Source: an uncultured Sutterella sp. (GTDB lineage: Bacteria > Pseudomonadota > Gammaproteobacteria > Burkholderiales > Burkholderiaceae_F). From it: a stretch of 64,000 nucleotides of DNA. The stretch is from positions 1 through 64,000 of the forward strand of contig CAJKSP010000008.1 of the NCBI GenBank assembly GCA_905202595.1, in the 5' to 3' direction. Shown here piece after piece: positions 44,286 to 53,390 of this stretch (positions within the stretch are counted from its first letter, which is position 1; each line of letters opens with the position of its first letter). Position numbers and translations under genes: made by a program. A model generated the notes under the pieces. It did no database searches. It was not told the origin of the DNA and saw nothing but the letters and a program-made list of their open reading frames with translations.

Positions 44286-46286
44286 TCAGGCTGCAGCAGA
44301 GGCCGCCTGAGCGCTCTTCTTCTTCCGGGCGCGGTAGCGGCGATCGCTCATCGCTATGAGGCCGCCCACAGCCATGATGATGCAGCCGAACCAGATCCAG
44401 GTCACATAGGGCTTGGAGTAGGCGCGCACCACCCAGCCGCCGTCCGAACTCGGCACGCCGAGGCTCACGTAGACGTCGCCCGTAATCGAGTGGCGGATCG
44501 CCGCTTCGGTCATCGGCATGGAATTGGAGCTGAAGTACTTGCGCTTTTCCGGATAGAGATGTCCGATCTCCTGACCATCCTTCGTGAGCGTGAAGTCGCC
44601 GCGGTCGGCTGAGTAGTTGAAGCCTCGAGCAGGCGAAACGCCGTTGAAGGTGAAGGTGTAGCCGGCCACCGTGACGGTATCGCCCACAAACATGCGCACG
44701 TCGCGCTCGCTCTGATAGCCCTTCACGAGCGCCACGCCGATGATGAAGACGGCAACGCCGACGTGGGCGAGGTGCATGCCCCAGTAGGAAGCAGGCTGAC
44801 GCTTCAGCCGGCCGAGCAGGCCCATGCCTTCCGGCGCGTTGCGCATCATGCCGCGGATGTCCTCAAGCGCGCCGAAGAAGACGAAGAGCGCAAGCGCGCA
44901 TCCGACGAAGACCCAGTTGCTCCACTCGCCCATGGCAAGCGGAATGCAGGCGCCGAAGATGACGGCGGCAGCGAAGCACCAGGCAAGACGCTTGGCAAGC
45001 GTCTTCGGATCCGTTTCCTTCCAGCGGGCAAGCGGTCCCATGGCCATCAGGAAGACAGCCGGGAGCATCAGCGGGCCGAAGACTGCGTCAAAGTACGGAG
45101 GTCCGACCGAAATCTTGCCGGCATTGAGCGCATCCAGGAAGAGCGGATAGAGGGTGCCGAGCAGAACGGCGCCCATCGCCACGACGAGGAGCACGTTGTT
45201 CACGAGCAGCATCGATTCGCGGGAGATCATCGAGAAGTTGCCGCCCAAGCCGACCGCCGGCGCGCGCCAGGCGAAGAGAAGGAACGACAGACCGATCACG
45301 AGGATCAGGAACGCCAGGATGAACAGGCCGCGCTCCGGATCGGTCGCAAACGCATGCACGGACGTCAGAACGCCCGAGCGGACGAGGAACGTGCCGAGCA
45401 GCGAGAGCGAGAAGGTGAGGATCGCAAGGAGCACTGTCCAGATGCGGAAGCAGCCGCGCTTTTCCGTGACGGCGAGCGAATGCAGCAGCGCCGTGCCCGT
45501 CAGCCAGGGCATGAAGGACGAGTTTTCGACCGGATCCCAGAACCACCAGCCGCCCCAGCCGAGCTCGTAGTAGGCCCAGTAGGAGCCGAGGGCGATGCCG
45601 CAGGTGAGAAGAACCCACGCCGCCGTCGTCCACGGACGCATCCAGCGCGCCCAGGCCGCATCAAGGCGCCCGGAGAGAAGCGCCGCAATGGCGAACGAGA
45701 ACGGCACCGCAAAGCCGACGTAGCCCAAATACAGGAGCGGCGGATGGAAGACCATCCCCGGGTCCTGCAGAAGCGGGTTGAGGTCCGAGCCTTCTGCCGG
45801 CGTCGGGAAGAGGCGCAGGAACGGGTTCGACGTGAAAAGCATGAAGAGCAGGAAGCCCATCGCAACCAAGCCCATCACGCCCGTCACGCGGGCCACCATG
45901 TCCGCGGGGAGCTTCTTGGCCGAAAAGGCCACTGCTGCGCCCCACCAGCCCAGCGTCACCGTCCAAAAGAGGATCGAGCCCTCATGGGAGCCCCAGGTGG
46001 CCGCCACCTTGTAATACCAGGGCAGCATCGAATTGGAGTTGTTCGCCACGTTGAGGACCGAGAAGTCCGACACGTAGAACGAATAGGCGAGGCAGCCGAA
46101 CGCGATCGTGCCGAAGAGCGCGAGGCCGGCGGAAGCCGGCCGCGCTACGGCCATGAGCGCGCGGTTCCCTCGGGCGGCGCCGACGAGCGGCAGCACGCCC
46201 TGCACGATGCTGAGGCACAGGCACAGAATGAGTGCGAAGTGTCCGATCTCAGGAATCACTTTGTAGTTTCTCCGATCAGTGATCAT
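44286..46286 (-). CDS. ccmF: Haem lyase subunit CcmF
   Basis: This 666-residue polytopic protein has the WWD motif GWGGWWFWDPVENSSFMPWL and about 15 helices. It accepts haem from CcmE and, with CcmH, links it to CXXCH. The length matches ordinary CcmF. No second, NrfE-like CcmF for a non-standard site is encoded in this operon. A 206-base gap separates it from ccmE. Confidence 0.96.
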   Translation of the reverse strand: MITDRRNYKVIPEIGHFALILCLCLSIVQGVLPLVGAARGNRALMAVARPASAGLALFGTIAFGCLAYSFYVSDFSVLNVANNSNSMLPWYYKVAATWGSHEGSILFWTVTLGWWGAAVAFSAKKLPADMVARVTGVMGLVAMGFLLFMLFTSNPFLRLFPTPAEGSDLNPLLQDPGMVFHPPLLYLGYVGFAVPFSFAIAALLSGRLDAAWARWMRPWTTAAWVLLTCGIALGSYWAYYELGWGGWWFWDPVENSSFMPWLTGTALLHSLAVTEKRGCFRIWTVLLAILTFSLSLLGTFLVRSGVLTSVHAFATDPERGLFILAFLILVIGLSFLLFAWRAPAVGLGGNFSMISRESMLLVNNVLLVVAMGAVLLGTLYPLFLDALNAGKISVGPPYFDAVFGPLMLPAVFLMAMGPLARWKETDPKTLAKRLAWCFAAAVIFGACIPLAMGEWSNWVFVGCALALFVFFGALEDIRGMMRNAPEGMGLLGRLKRQPASYWGMHLAHVGVAVFIIGVALVKGYQSERDVRMFVGDTVTVAGYTFTFNGVSPARGFNYSADRGDFTLTKDGQEIGHLYPEKRKYFSSNSMPMTEAAIRHSITGDVYVSLGVPSSDGGWVVRAYSKPYVTWIWFGCIIMAVGGLIAMSDRRYRARKKKSAQAASAAA

Positions 46287-46492
46287 CCCCCGGTCCAGGG
46301 CTTCTTGCGGAAGACCCCTCTGCCGGGACTTTGCTTATTGGCGCAGGAAGGCCGCCTTCAGGCTCGAAGGCCCCGCCGCCCGCCGGCTGAGCCGAAGAGC
46401 ACTGCGGGGCATGAAAGCGCATGAAGCCTGCCTGCTGCGCCGGCGGAAGACGGCTTCCGATGCCGTCCTTCGCCTTGTTCTGAGAAGCGCTC

Positions 46493-46990
46493 TCAGGGCT
46501 TCGCCGGCGCAGGCGCCGCTGCCGCAGCCGCAGCCGCCTGCTTTTCATGCGCCTTCGCTACGCCGGCCTTGTGCGCATCTTCCAGCGCCTTGGCCGCTTC
46601 AGGCGGCATGTAGTTCTCATCGTGCTTGGCGAGCACTTCCGAGGCGGTGAAGAGCCCTGAATCGTCAATCTTGCCCTGCGCCACGACGCCCTGGCCTTCG
46701 CTGAAGAGATCCGGAAGGATGCCCTTGTACTCGACGTTCACTGTCTGAGCCGTGTCGGTAATGCGGAAGCGCACCGTCACGCCGTCCTTCTCATGCTCGA
46801 CAGAGCCCGGCTCGACGACGCCGCCAAGACGGAAGGTGCGCCCGACTGGCGCTTCCTTCGCCGCAACCTGCGAAGGCGAGAAGAAGAAAACGAGGTTGTC
46901 GCTGAAGGCCTGCAGAGCGAGGAACACGCCGGCGCCCACCACGACGACGGCGGCTCCAATGAGAGCGAGCTTCTTGCTTTTCGCGTTCAT
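46493..46990 (-). CDS. ccmE: Cytochrome c-type haem chaperone CcmE
   Basis: This 165-residue protein has an N-terminal membrane anchor, an OB-fold periplasmic domain and the haem-binding histidine in LAKHDENYMPP (His123). The tail is Ala/Lys/Pro-rich and longer than in E. coli. Its ATG overlaps the stop of ccmD. Confidence 0.96.
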   Translation of the reverse strand: MNAKSKKLALIGAAVVVVGAGVFLALQAFSDNLVFFFSPSQVAAKEAPVGRTFRLGGVVEPGSVEHEKDGVTVRFRITDTAQTVNVEYKGILPDLFSEGQGVVAQGKIDDSGLFTASEVLAKHDENYMPPEAAKALEDAHKAGVAKAHEKQAAAAAAAAPAPAKP

Positions 46991-47178
46991 TCGTTGATCT
47001 CCAAAGTGGATTGCGCGGCGCGCGCCTCGCGCAGAATCCGCGCGCAGATGCGGCGGCGGCGGCTGATGAGGCTCGCGAGTTCATAGACGACGCCGGCGGC
47101 GAAGGCGCCATAGGCGCACCACACGTAGTAGCCGTGGCCGTTCATGTAGAAGAAGTCGGAAATGGATGTCCAGTTCAC
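46987..47178 (-). CDS. ccmD: Haem exporter accessory protein CcmD
   Basis: This 63-residue protein (GTG start, preceded by GGAGG) has one membrane helix (GYYVWCAYGAFAAGVVYELASL) followed by a basic cytoplasmic RRRR segment, the CcmD pattern. The GTG overlaps the ccmC stop and its own stop overlaps the ccmE start. It helps release holo-CcmE from CcmABC. Confidence 0.93.
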   Translation of the reverse strand: MNWTSISDFFYMNGHGYYVWCAYGAFAAGVVYELASLISRRRRICARILREARAAQSTLEINE

Positions 47179-47906
47179 AGCCTGCCCTCCAGCGCGGTTT
47201 CTTGAACCCAAGTCGAGCGGCGCTCCCGCTCGAGCACGATCGTGCGGGCACGCGAGAGCACGACGCCCACGCCGTAGCAGGTGCCGGCGGCGAGCATGAT
47301 CATGATCGTCGCGAGCATGATCGAGGCAATCGAGGAGCCGCTTGACGTAATGGATGCGCCCTGGTGGAGCGTGTTCCACCAGCGCACGGAGAAATAGATG
47401 ATCGGCACGTTCACGGCGCCCACGATCGAGATGACCGAAGCGGCGCGGTCTGCGCGGCGCTTGTCGTCAATGGCGGAGTGCAGCGCAATAAAGCCGAGGT
47501 AGAGGAAGAAGAGAATCAGCATCGAGGTGAGGCGCGCATCCCACACCCAGTATGTGCCCCAGGTCGGACGGCCCCAGAAAGCGCCGGAAAAGAGCGCAAT
47601 GAAGCCCATGAGCGCGCCGGTCGGCGCCATGGCCTGAGAAAGGATGAACGCAAGGCGGCTGTCCTTCAGCAGCCCAACGATCGAGCACACGGCCATGAGG
47701 ATGTAGAGCGACATGGAAAGCCAGGCCGCCGGAATGTGGATGAAGATGATGCGGTACGAATTCCCCTGGCGAGCCTCGATCGGGCAGACGAAGAACCCAA
47801 GATAGAAGCCGACGGCGAAGAGCACGAGCGCGAGCCCCAAAAAGACGGGAACGCACTTGCCCGCCGCGCGGTAAAAGCCTTGCAGTCCAGCTGGCTGATT
47901 CATCAT
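47175..47906 (-). CDS. ccmC: Haem exporter protein CcmC
   Basis: This 243-residue six-helix protein has the tryptophan-rich motif WGTYWVWDARLTSM, which binds haem for transfer to CcmE. It overlaps ccmD by four bases. Confidence 0.96.
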   Translation of the reverse strand: MMNQPAGLQGFYRAAGKCVPVFLGLALVLFAVGFYLGFFVCPIEARQGNSYRIIFIHIPAAWLSMSLYILMAVCSIVGLLKDSRLAFILSQAMAPTGALMGFIALFSGAFWGRPTWGTYWVWDARLTSMLILFFLYLGFIALHSAIDDKRRADRAASVISIVGAVNVPIIYFSVRWWNTLHQGASITSSGSSIASIMLATIMIMLAAGTCYGVGVVLSRARTIVLERERRSTWVQETALEGRL

Positions 47907-47949
47907 TGACCTTTGTTGTTGTTCCTAGAAATATGGGGCGGCTCGCACT

Positions 47950-48618
47950 TTACTGCTCGGCGATGCGAAGCGCTGCAGACACGGCCATCGGCGCCAGGGC
48001 AAGTGAGAAGAGCGTCAAAGCGCCGACGATCATGAAGTGCGAGGACGGATCAAGCGACATCGCTACCTGCTGCGAGGCGCCTGCGCCGAAAATGAGGACC
48101 GGAATATATAGCGGAAGCACGAGGAGCGACGTCAAAACGCCGCCGGCGCGAAGGCCCAGCGTCAGCGCGGCGCCTACGGCGCCGACAAGCGAAAGCACCG
48201 GCGTGCCGAGTAGCAGGCTCCCGACCATCACGAGCGTTACGTTGAGATCGAGATCGAACATCACGCCGAAAATCGTTGCAAAGATCGTCATCGGCACGCC
48301 CGTGACGAGCCAGTGAGCCGCCACTTTCGCAATGACGATGATGGGCAGCGGCTGAGCAGCCACAAGCATCTGTTCGAGCGTCCCGTCCTCATGGTCCGTT
48401 GCAAACATGCGCGGCAGCGAAAGGAGCGCGGCAAGAAGCGCTGCCACCCAGACGACGCCCGGAGCAATGGAGCGCAGAATGTTCGTTTCGGCGCCGACGC
48501 CGAGCGGCACCAGCGTCACCACAACGGCAAAGAAGAAAATTACCTGCGCGAGATCAGACTTGCGGCGCAGCGAAAGCGTCAAGTCGCGGCGCAGAATCGT
48601 AAGAAAGAGTTGAAACAT
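47950..48618 (-). CDS. ccmB: Haem exporter permease CcmB
   Basis: This 222-residue six-helix permease has the CcmB N-terminus (LRRDLTLSLRRKSDLAQVIFFF) and the conserved FATDHEDGTLEQ segment. It partners CcmA. Confidence 0.95.
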   Translation of the reverse strand: MFQLFLTILRRDLTLSLRRKSDLAQVIFFFAVVVTLVPLGVGAETNILRSIAPGVVWVAALLAALLSLPRMFATDHEDGTLEQMLVAAQPLPIIVIAKVAAHWLVTGVPMTIFATIFGVMFDLDLNVTLVMVGSLLLGTPVLSLVGAVGAALTLGLRAGGVLTSLLVLPLYIPVLIFGAGASQQVAMSLDPSSHFMIVGALTLFSLALAPMAVSAALRIAEQ

Positions 48619-48638
48619 GACTGCTACGGCCTCCGGCG

Positions 48639-49349
48639 TCAGCGCGCTTCATTTGCCGCTTCAAGCGCAGCGGCGTCATCCATCGCACGCTCAACCGCAG
48701 AGCGGCGCCTCGGCGCCCACTTCTCCGGCTCGATTACAAGAAGCCGCGCATTTTCCACAGGCACTTCCTGGTGCGTGACGAGCATGACGACGCCGCCAGC
48801 CTGCACGTGCTCGCCCACAAGCTTTGCAAGACGAGCTACGCCCTTGACGTCGAGCGCAGTGAAGGGCTCGTCGAGAATCCAAAGCGGAACGGAGCCGGAA
48901 AGCCAAAGCCTCGCAAGCGCGACGCGCCGGCGCTGGCCCTGAGAGAGCTGGCCCGCAGGAGAGTCGACAAAATCAGAAAGGCCGACCGCTGCAAGCGCCT
49001 TGAGCGCCTCGCCTTCGGTGGCTTCGAGCGAGGCGACGCGTGCATTGATGAGAACGTTCTCCATGACGGAGAGATCGTCCTTCACGCCGTTGCGGTGCCC
49101 GATGTAGCAGAGCTCGCGCCAATAGTCCTGAGCGGCCTTGAGAATCGGCACGCCTCGCCAGAGCACCTCGCCCTCAACCGGCCGCATGAGTCCTGTGAGC
49201 AGGCGCAGCAGCGTCGTCTTGCCTGCGCCGTTGGAGCCGGCAATCCGCACGAGCGTGCCGGACTCAACCGAAAACGACATGCCTCTGAAGAGGGTTCGCT
49301 CGCCTCGCTCGCACGTCAGTCCGCGGACTTCAAGAATGGGTTCAGTCAT
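48639..49349 (-). CDS. ccmA: Haem exporter ATPase CcmA
   Basis: This 236-residue ATPase (start MTEPILEVRG; an upstream TTG at 49391 is less likely) has GSNGAGKTTLL, LSQGQRRRVALARL and LWILDEPFTALD. First gene of the nine-gene ccm operon. The C-terminus has about 25 extra residues. Confidence 0.95.
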   Translation of the reverse strand: MTEPILEVRGLTCERGERTLFRGMSFSVESGTLVRIAGSNGAGKTTLLRLLTGLMRPVEGEVLWRGVPILKAAQDYWRELCYIGHRNGVKDDLSVMENVLINARVASLEATEGEALKALAAVGLSDFVDSPAGQLSQGQRRRVALARLWLSGSVPLWILDEPFTALDVKGVARLAKLVGEHVQAGGVVMLVTHQEVPVENARLLVIEPEKWAPRRRSAVERAMDDAAALEAANEAR

Positions 49350-49783
49350 GGAGGAGATTTCTCTGCGCGGTTCTATTGTCGGGCCGTCCAAAGGCGGACA
49401 GCTCCAATGTTGCAGGGCAGTTTAGGAACGCTAAATTAAGGTTCCCTTATAAATAGTTACAAACGAGAGGAGCGTCCGCCATCGCATAACTCTATGTTTA
49501 CAATAGGTTTTATCTTTGCGACGATGCCACTTGAAGCCGCTTCTCGCCGCGTTCAATTCTTAAGAATTGCATCTGCCGGCTGACATTTTCCGCTTTGCCC
49601 GCCGCCTCGCGGCCCCGTTGCCGGCAGCTGCCGGCCGCTTCCGGAATCGGAAACTTCTCGGGACGCCGCATCGAAATCGAGCCTGCGAACGATAGAATGA
49701 ACTCTCCATGAGCGCAGGCGCGCTCGGGCGCTCAGAGCGGGCGGCCGGCAGCCGCGCTGCAGACTTCACGCGAAACCACAAAT
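49350..49783. other. Divergent promoter region between ccmA and the lipoprotein gene
   Basis: No gene is supported. An A/T-rich stretch near 49420-49520 (reverse-strand TTTATAAGGGAACC and forward TATGTTTAC) probably carries the ccm promoter. GGAAC-N11-GTTCC around 49425 is a weak inverted repeat. Confidence 0.45.
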
Positions 49784-50197
49784 ATGATGACAGCCAAGCG
49801 CGCCGCGGCCTTCGCCGCCGGAGCCGCTGCAGCTCTCGCGCTCTGCGCGGGCTGCGCGCCGCTTAAGGAACAGCACACGAGCTTCATGAACCGCACCGAG
49901 TCCATTACCAATGTGGTGGGCAGCATCTGGCGCATTCAAGCTTCGTGGCCCAACACGAAATCCTCCAAGGACCTTTCCGAGCATCTCTACGAACGCGCGC
50001 AGCGCTTCTGCGGCGGAGACGACCAGGGCATGATGCCGCTCACCGGAACGACCCATGACGGTTCGGGCGATGCCAAGCGCCCGGCTACAGGCTGGCTTGA
50101 ATTCCGCTGCGCCAACCCTGAAAAGGTCGAACGCGAATACAAAGGCATCACGCTGCATTTTGACGACCTTCTCGACGACGAAGAGAGCAAGAAGTAG
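49784..50197 (+). CDS. Putative lipoprotein of unknown function
   Basis: This 137-residue protein has an N-terminal signal with a possible lipobox at CAGC (LALCAGCAPLK). It has two further cysteines and a short acidic tail. I do not recognise the family. Its stop codon overlaps the GTG start of uvrC, so the two are co-transcribed. Confidence 0.7.
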   Translation: MMTAKRAAAFAAGAAAALALCAGCAPLKEQHTSFMNRTESITNVVGSIWRIQASWPNTKSSKDLSEHLYERAQRFCGGDDQGMMPLTGTTHDGSGDAKRPATGWLEFRCANPEKVEREYKGITLHFDDLLDDEESKK

Positions 50198-52431
50198 TGT
50201 CGATCGTGAACGAGCCCGGCTCTGACGCGCCTCAGAAAGCGCAGACGGCATGCGATTCGCCGCCTGACGGCGCTGCAGGCCTGCCGCCATGGAAAGAAGC
50301 CGCCGCAGACCTTGCCAATGGCGCGGACTCGGCTGCAAGCCCTGATGCGACTGCTCTGGCGCTTGCCCCGGCTTCAGAGCCGCTCAAGCCCTTCGATCCG
50401 GCGGCCGAGCTGCGAACGCTGCCCAATCTGCCCGGCTGCTACCGCTACTTCGATGCGGCCGGCCGATGCCTCTACGTCGGCAAGGCGCGCGACCTCAAAA
50501 AGCGCGTCTCTTCCTACTTCCGAAAAACTGGACTTTCGCCCCGCATCGCCATCATGGTGAGCCAGATTGCACGGCTCGACACCACGGTGACGCGCTCGGA
50601 GGCTGAAGCGCTGCTTCTTGAGAACAATCTCATCAAGACGCTGCATCCGAAGTACAACATCCGGCTTGTCGACGATGCGAGCTATCCCTACATCCGCATC
50701 GGTCCCGAAGCCTTCCCGAAGCTTTCCTACTACCGCGGCGGCGTCGACAAGAAGTCCCGCTTCTTCGGCCCCTATCCGAACTCCTCTGCCGTCAAGCAGT
50801 CCATTGAAACGCTGCAGAAGGCATTCCGCCTTCGCACCTGCGCCGAAGCGAAATTCCGCAACCGGACGCGTCCCTGCCTGCTCGGCCAGATCGGCCGCTG
50901 CAGCGCGCCGTGCTGCGGACTCATCACCCGGGAAGCCTATCTGCAGGACTGCAGCCGCGCCGAAGCCTTTCTCTCCGGACGAAGCCGCGACGTCGTCGAG
51001 GAACTTGAAAAGCGCATGTGGGCAGCCTCAGATGCCTGGGCATTCGAAGAAGCTGCCGCACTGAGGGACCGCATCGCGGCTCTCACTCAGCTTCAGCATC
51101 AGCAGTCCGTGGAAACGACGGGCGGCGACATTGACGCCGACATTGCCGCCTGCGCCGTTGCGGGCGGCATGTGCTGCGTCAACCTGGCGATGGTGCGCGG
51201 CGGACGCCATCTCGGCGACCGCCCCATCTTCCCCAAAGTCACGCGGATCGCCCGCCGCGCCGGTCTCGATTCGGCCGGTTCAAATGCGAAGGCCGGCGAA
51301 AGCGCCGCCCAGGATGACGGCGGCGCAAGCGAATCCGAGCTGGGTCTCATGCCGGCGCCGGGCGAAATCCTCGAAGCCTTTGTCACGCAGCACTATGCGG
51401 ACATGCCGATTCCGGCCGTGCTCATTCTTCAGAAAGACGAGACGATGCCTGACCTCGCCGACCGGCTCTCGGAGCTCCTGAGCGAAATGGCGGGCCGGCG
51501 GGTTGCCGTTGTCACCGACCCCCGCGAAACCCGCCGGCGCTGGCTGGAAATGTGCATCGCCGGCGCTCAGATCGCGCTGCAGCGCCGTCTCCAAGCAGAA
51601 GGGACGCAGACGGCCAGGCTTCGCGAGCTTGTCGACGCTCTCGGTCCGGACTTTGCGCCGGAGGGCGGCGACCTCATGAAGTTTTCCGCCGAATGCTTCG
51701 ACATCTCGCACACGCAGGGCGAAGCCACGCAGGCGTCCTGCGTCGTCTATGCCGAAGGCCGCATGCAGTCGTCGCTCTACCGGCGCTTCAACATTTCCGG
51801 CATTGCGCCGGGCGACGACTACGCCGCCATGAAGCAGGTGCTCGAGCGCCGCTACGCGCCTGCAGCCCGGGGCGAAGCCAAGCTGCCGACCGTTGTTTTC
51901 GTCGACGGCGGGCGGGGACAAGTGGAGATGGCGCGCGAGGTCTTCGCTGATCTCGGCCTCGACCCGAGCTGCATTGTCGGCGTCGCCAAGGGCGAAGGCC
52001 GCAAGACTGGCCTTGAAACCCTCGTCTTCCCCGTCATTGACGGCGAGCGCCGCGAACCGCTCGTTCTCGGCATGATGTCGCAGGCGCTCATGCTCGTCGC
52101 CGAGATCCGCGATGAAGCGCACCGCTTTGCCATTACCGGCATGCGTGCCAAGCGGGCCAAGCCCCGGCGCTCCTCCAGACTCGAAGACCTGGAGGGCATC
52201 GGACCAATCCGCCGCGCTAAACTACTGACGCACTTCGGCGGGATGCGGCAGATCTCCAACGCATCGGCTGAAGACATTGCTCAGGTGCCGGGCATCTCCA
52301 AGCCGCTTGCCGCGCGCATCTACGCTCAGCTTCACAACCGGCCTGATCCTTCGCCGGCTGCGGAGCCTGCTTCGCCTGCAGCGGCCTCAACGACTTCCAC
52401 CCATTCTTTGAACAAAGCCCCTGCGAAATGA
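50197..52431 (+). CDS. uvrC: Excinuclease ABC subunit C
   Basis: This 744-residue nuclease cuts on both sides of UvrB-marked DNA damage. In order: an N-terminal tail of about 60 residues not seen in E. coli UvrC, the GIY-YIG domain (GCYRYFDAAGRCLYVGKARDLKKR), a UVR motif region (about 270-300), the RNase H-like endonuclease domain (SAECFDISHTQGEATQ, FVDGGRGQ) and tandem HhH at the C-terminus (LEDLEGIGPIRRAKLL). The GTG at 50197 overlaps the previous stop. Later starts are possible given the unconserved tail. Confidence 0.95.
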   Translation: MSIVNEPGSDAPQKAQTACDSPPDGAAGLPPWKEAAADLANGADSAASPDATALALAPASEPLKPFDPAAELRTLPNLPGCYRYFDAAGRCLYVGKARDLKKRVSSYFRKTGLSPRIAIMVSQIARLDTTVTRSEAEALLLENNLIKTLHPKYNIRLVDDASYPYIRIGPEAFPKLSYYRGGVDKKSRFFGPYPNSSAVKQSIETLQKAFRLRTCAEAKFRNRTRPCLLGQIGRCSAPCCGLITREAYLQDCSRAEAFLSGRSRDVVEELEKRMWAASDAWAFEEAAALRDRIAALTQLQHQQSVETTGGDIDADIAACAVAGGMCCVNLAMVRGGRHLGDRPIFPKVTRIARRAGLDSAGSNAKAGESAAQDDGGASESELGLMPAPGEILEAFVTQHYADMPIPAVLILQKDETMPDLADRLSELLSEMAGRRVAVVTDPRETRRRWLEMCIAGAQIALQRRLQAEGTQTARLRELVDALGPDFAPEGGDLMKFSAECFDISHTQGEATQASCVVYAEGRMQSSLYRRFNISGIAPGDDYAAMKQVLERRYAPAARGEAKLPTVVFVDGGRGQVEMAREVFADLGLDPSCIVGVAKGEGRKTGLETLVFPVIDGERREPLVLGMMSQALMLVAEIRDEAHRFAITGMRAKRAKPRRSSRLEDLEGIGPIRRAKLLTHFGGMRQISNASAEDIAQVPGISKPLAARIYAQLHNRPDPSPAAEPASPAAASTTSTHSLNKAPAK

Positions 52432-53057
52432 AGCTCAAGCCCCCATTCAAGCTCAATGTGCCGATGGTGCTCACCTGGGCCCGAATCGCCATGATTCCTC
52501 TTGTGATCGGCATCTTTTATGTTCCCGACCGCTTCATTCCGCCGCACTGGCAGAACATCATTGCGTGCGTCATCTTCGTGATTGCCGCCGTGACCGATGC
52601 GCTCGACGGGTTCCTTGCCCGCCGCTATGAAGGCTGGGCGACGCGCATGGGCGCCTTCCTCGATCCCATTGCGGACAAGCTTCTCGTTTCCGCTGCGCTC
52701 GTCTCACTCGTTGCGCTCGACCGCTGCGACATGGCTGTCGCCATGATCATCATCGGCCGAGAAATCGCCGTCGCCGGACTGCGCGAATGGATGGCGAAGA
52801 TTGGCGAATCGGGCCGCGTCAAAGTCAACTGGTTCGGCAAATCGAAGACGATAGCGCAGATGGTGGCGATCCCCTGCCTTCTCTGGTGGGATCCCGCGTT
52901 CGGCATCAAGCCTGCCATTGTCGGCGAAGTGCTCATCATCATTGCTGCGCTTCTCACCATCTATTCGATGTACGTCTACATGCGTGCAGCGGGCCCCTAC
53001 TTCGGCGAAGCGAGTGAGCGGCGCGCTGCTGAACGCGAGGCAAAGAAAGCCGCGTGA
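52428..53057 (+). CDS. pgsA: CDP-diacylglycerol--glycerol-3-phosphate 3-phosphatidyltransferase
   Basis: This 209-residue inner-membrane enzyme makes phosphatidylglycerol phosphate. The CDP-alcohol phosphotransferase motif D-x2-DG-x2-AR-x8-G-x3-D-x3-D is intact in TDALDGFLARRYEGWATR and GAFLDPIADKLL. The ATG overlaps the uvrC stop, the conserved uvrC-pgsA pair. Confidence 0.96.
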   Translation: MKLKPPFKLNVPMVLTWARIAMIPLVIGIFYVPDRFIPPHWQNIIACVIFVIAAVTDALDGFLARRYEGWATRMGAFLDPIADKLLVSAALVSLVALDRCDMAVAMIIIGREIAVAGLREWMAKIGESGRVKVNWFGKSKTIAQMVAIPCLLWWDPAFGIKPAIVGEVLIIIAALLTIYSMYVYMRAAGPYFGEASERRAAEREAKKAA

Positions 53058-53098
53058 CTTTGCCGCAGCGCCTTTCTCCCGCTGAATCTTTTCAATGC

Positions 53099-53136
53099 CG
53101 GCCCGACGCTTCCTCAAGCGCCGGGCCGTTCTTTTT
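53099..53136 (+). terminator. Terminator after pgsA
   Basis: CGGCCCGACGCTT and AAGCGCCGGGCCG form a long stem with one mismatch, followed by TTCTTTTT. Confidence 0.85.
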
Positions 53137-53227
53137 CTGCACGCTTGCTGCCGGCGCATGAAATCTTCGCGAGGCAGCAGCGCCTTGCTGCGCCCTTCGG
53201 CGCGGCTTTGCAAATGCCGCAGATCAC

Positions 53228-53241
53228 GCTACGTACGTAGC
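53228..53241. promoter_or_regulatory. Perfect palindrome upstream of the flavoprotein gene
   Basis: GCTACGTACGTAGC is a 14-bp perfect palindrome 150 bases upstream of the flavoprotein start, a plausible dimeric regulator site. Confidence 0.4.
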
Positions 53242-53390
53242 AAAGCGCGAAACACTGCTCTTTGACTAGGCTGCCTTTCGGCACTCAGCGGTCCGCACAG
53301 GATTCAAAGGACAGCCATTTCTTGCAAGGCTTCTGCTGAGACCGGCTTCCGGCCCCAGCGAGCCTTGTCATTTGACAAAGGAGCGTTTCC

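Larger units (their letters stand above)
53058..53390. other. Intergenic region between pgsA and the flavoprotein
   Basis: It holds the pgsA terminator and, further on, a perfect palindrome that could be an operator (both listed separately). No gene is seen. Confidence 0.5.
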
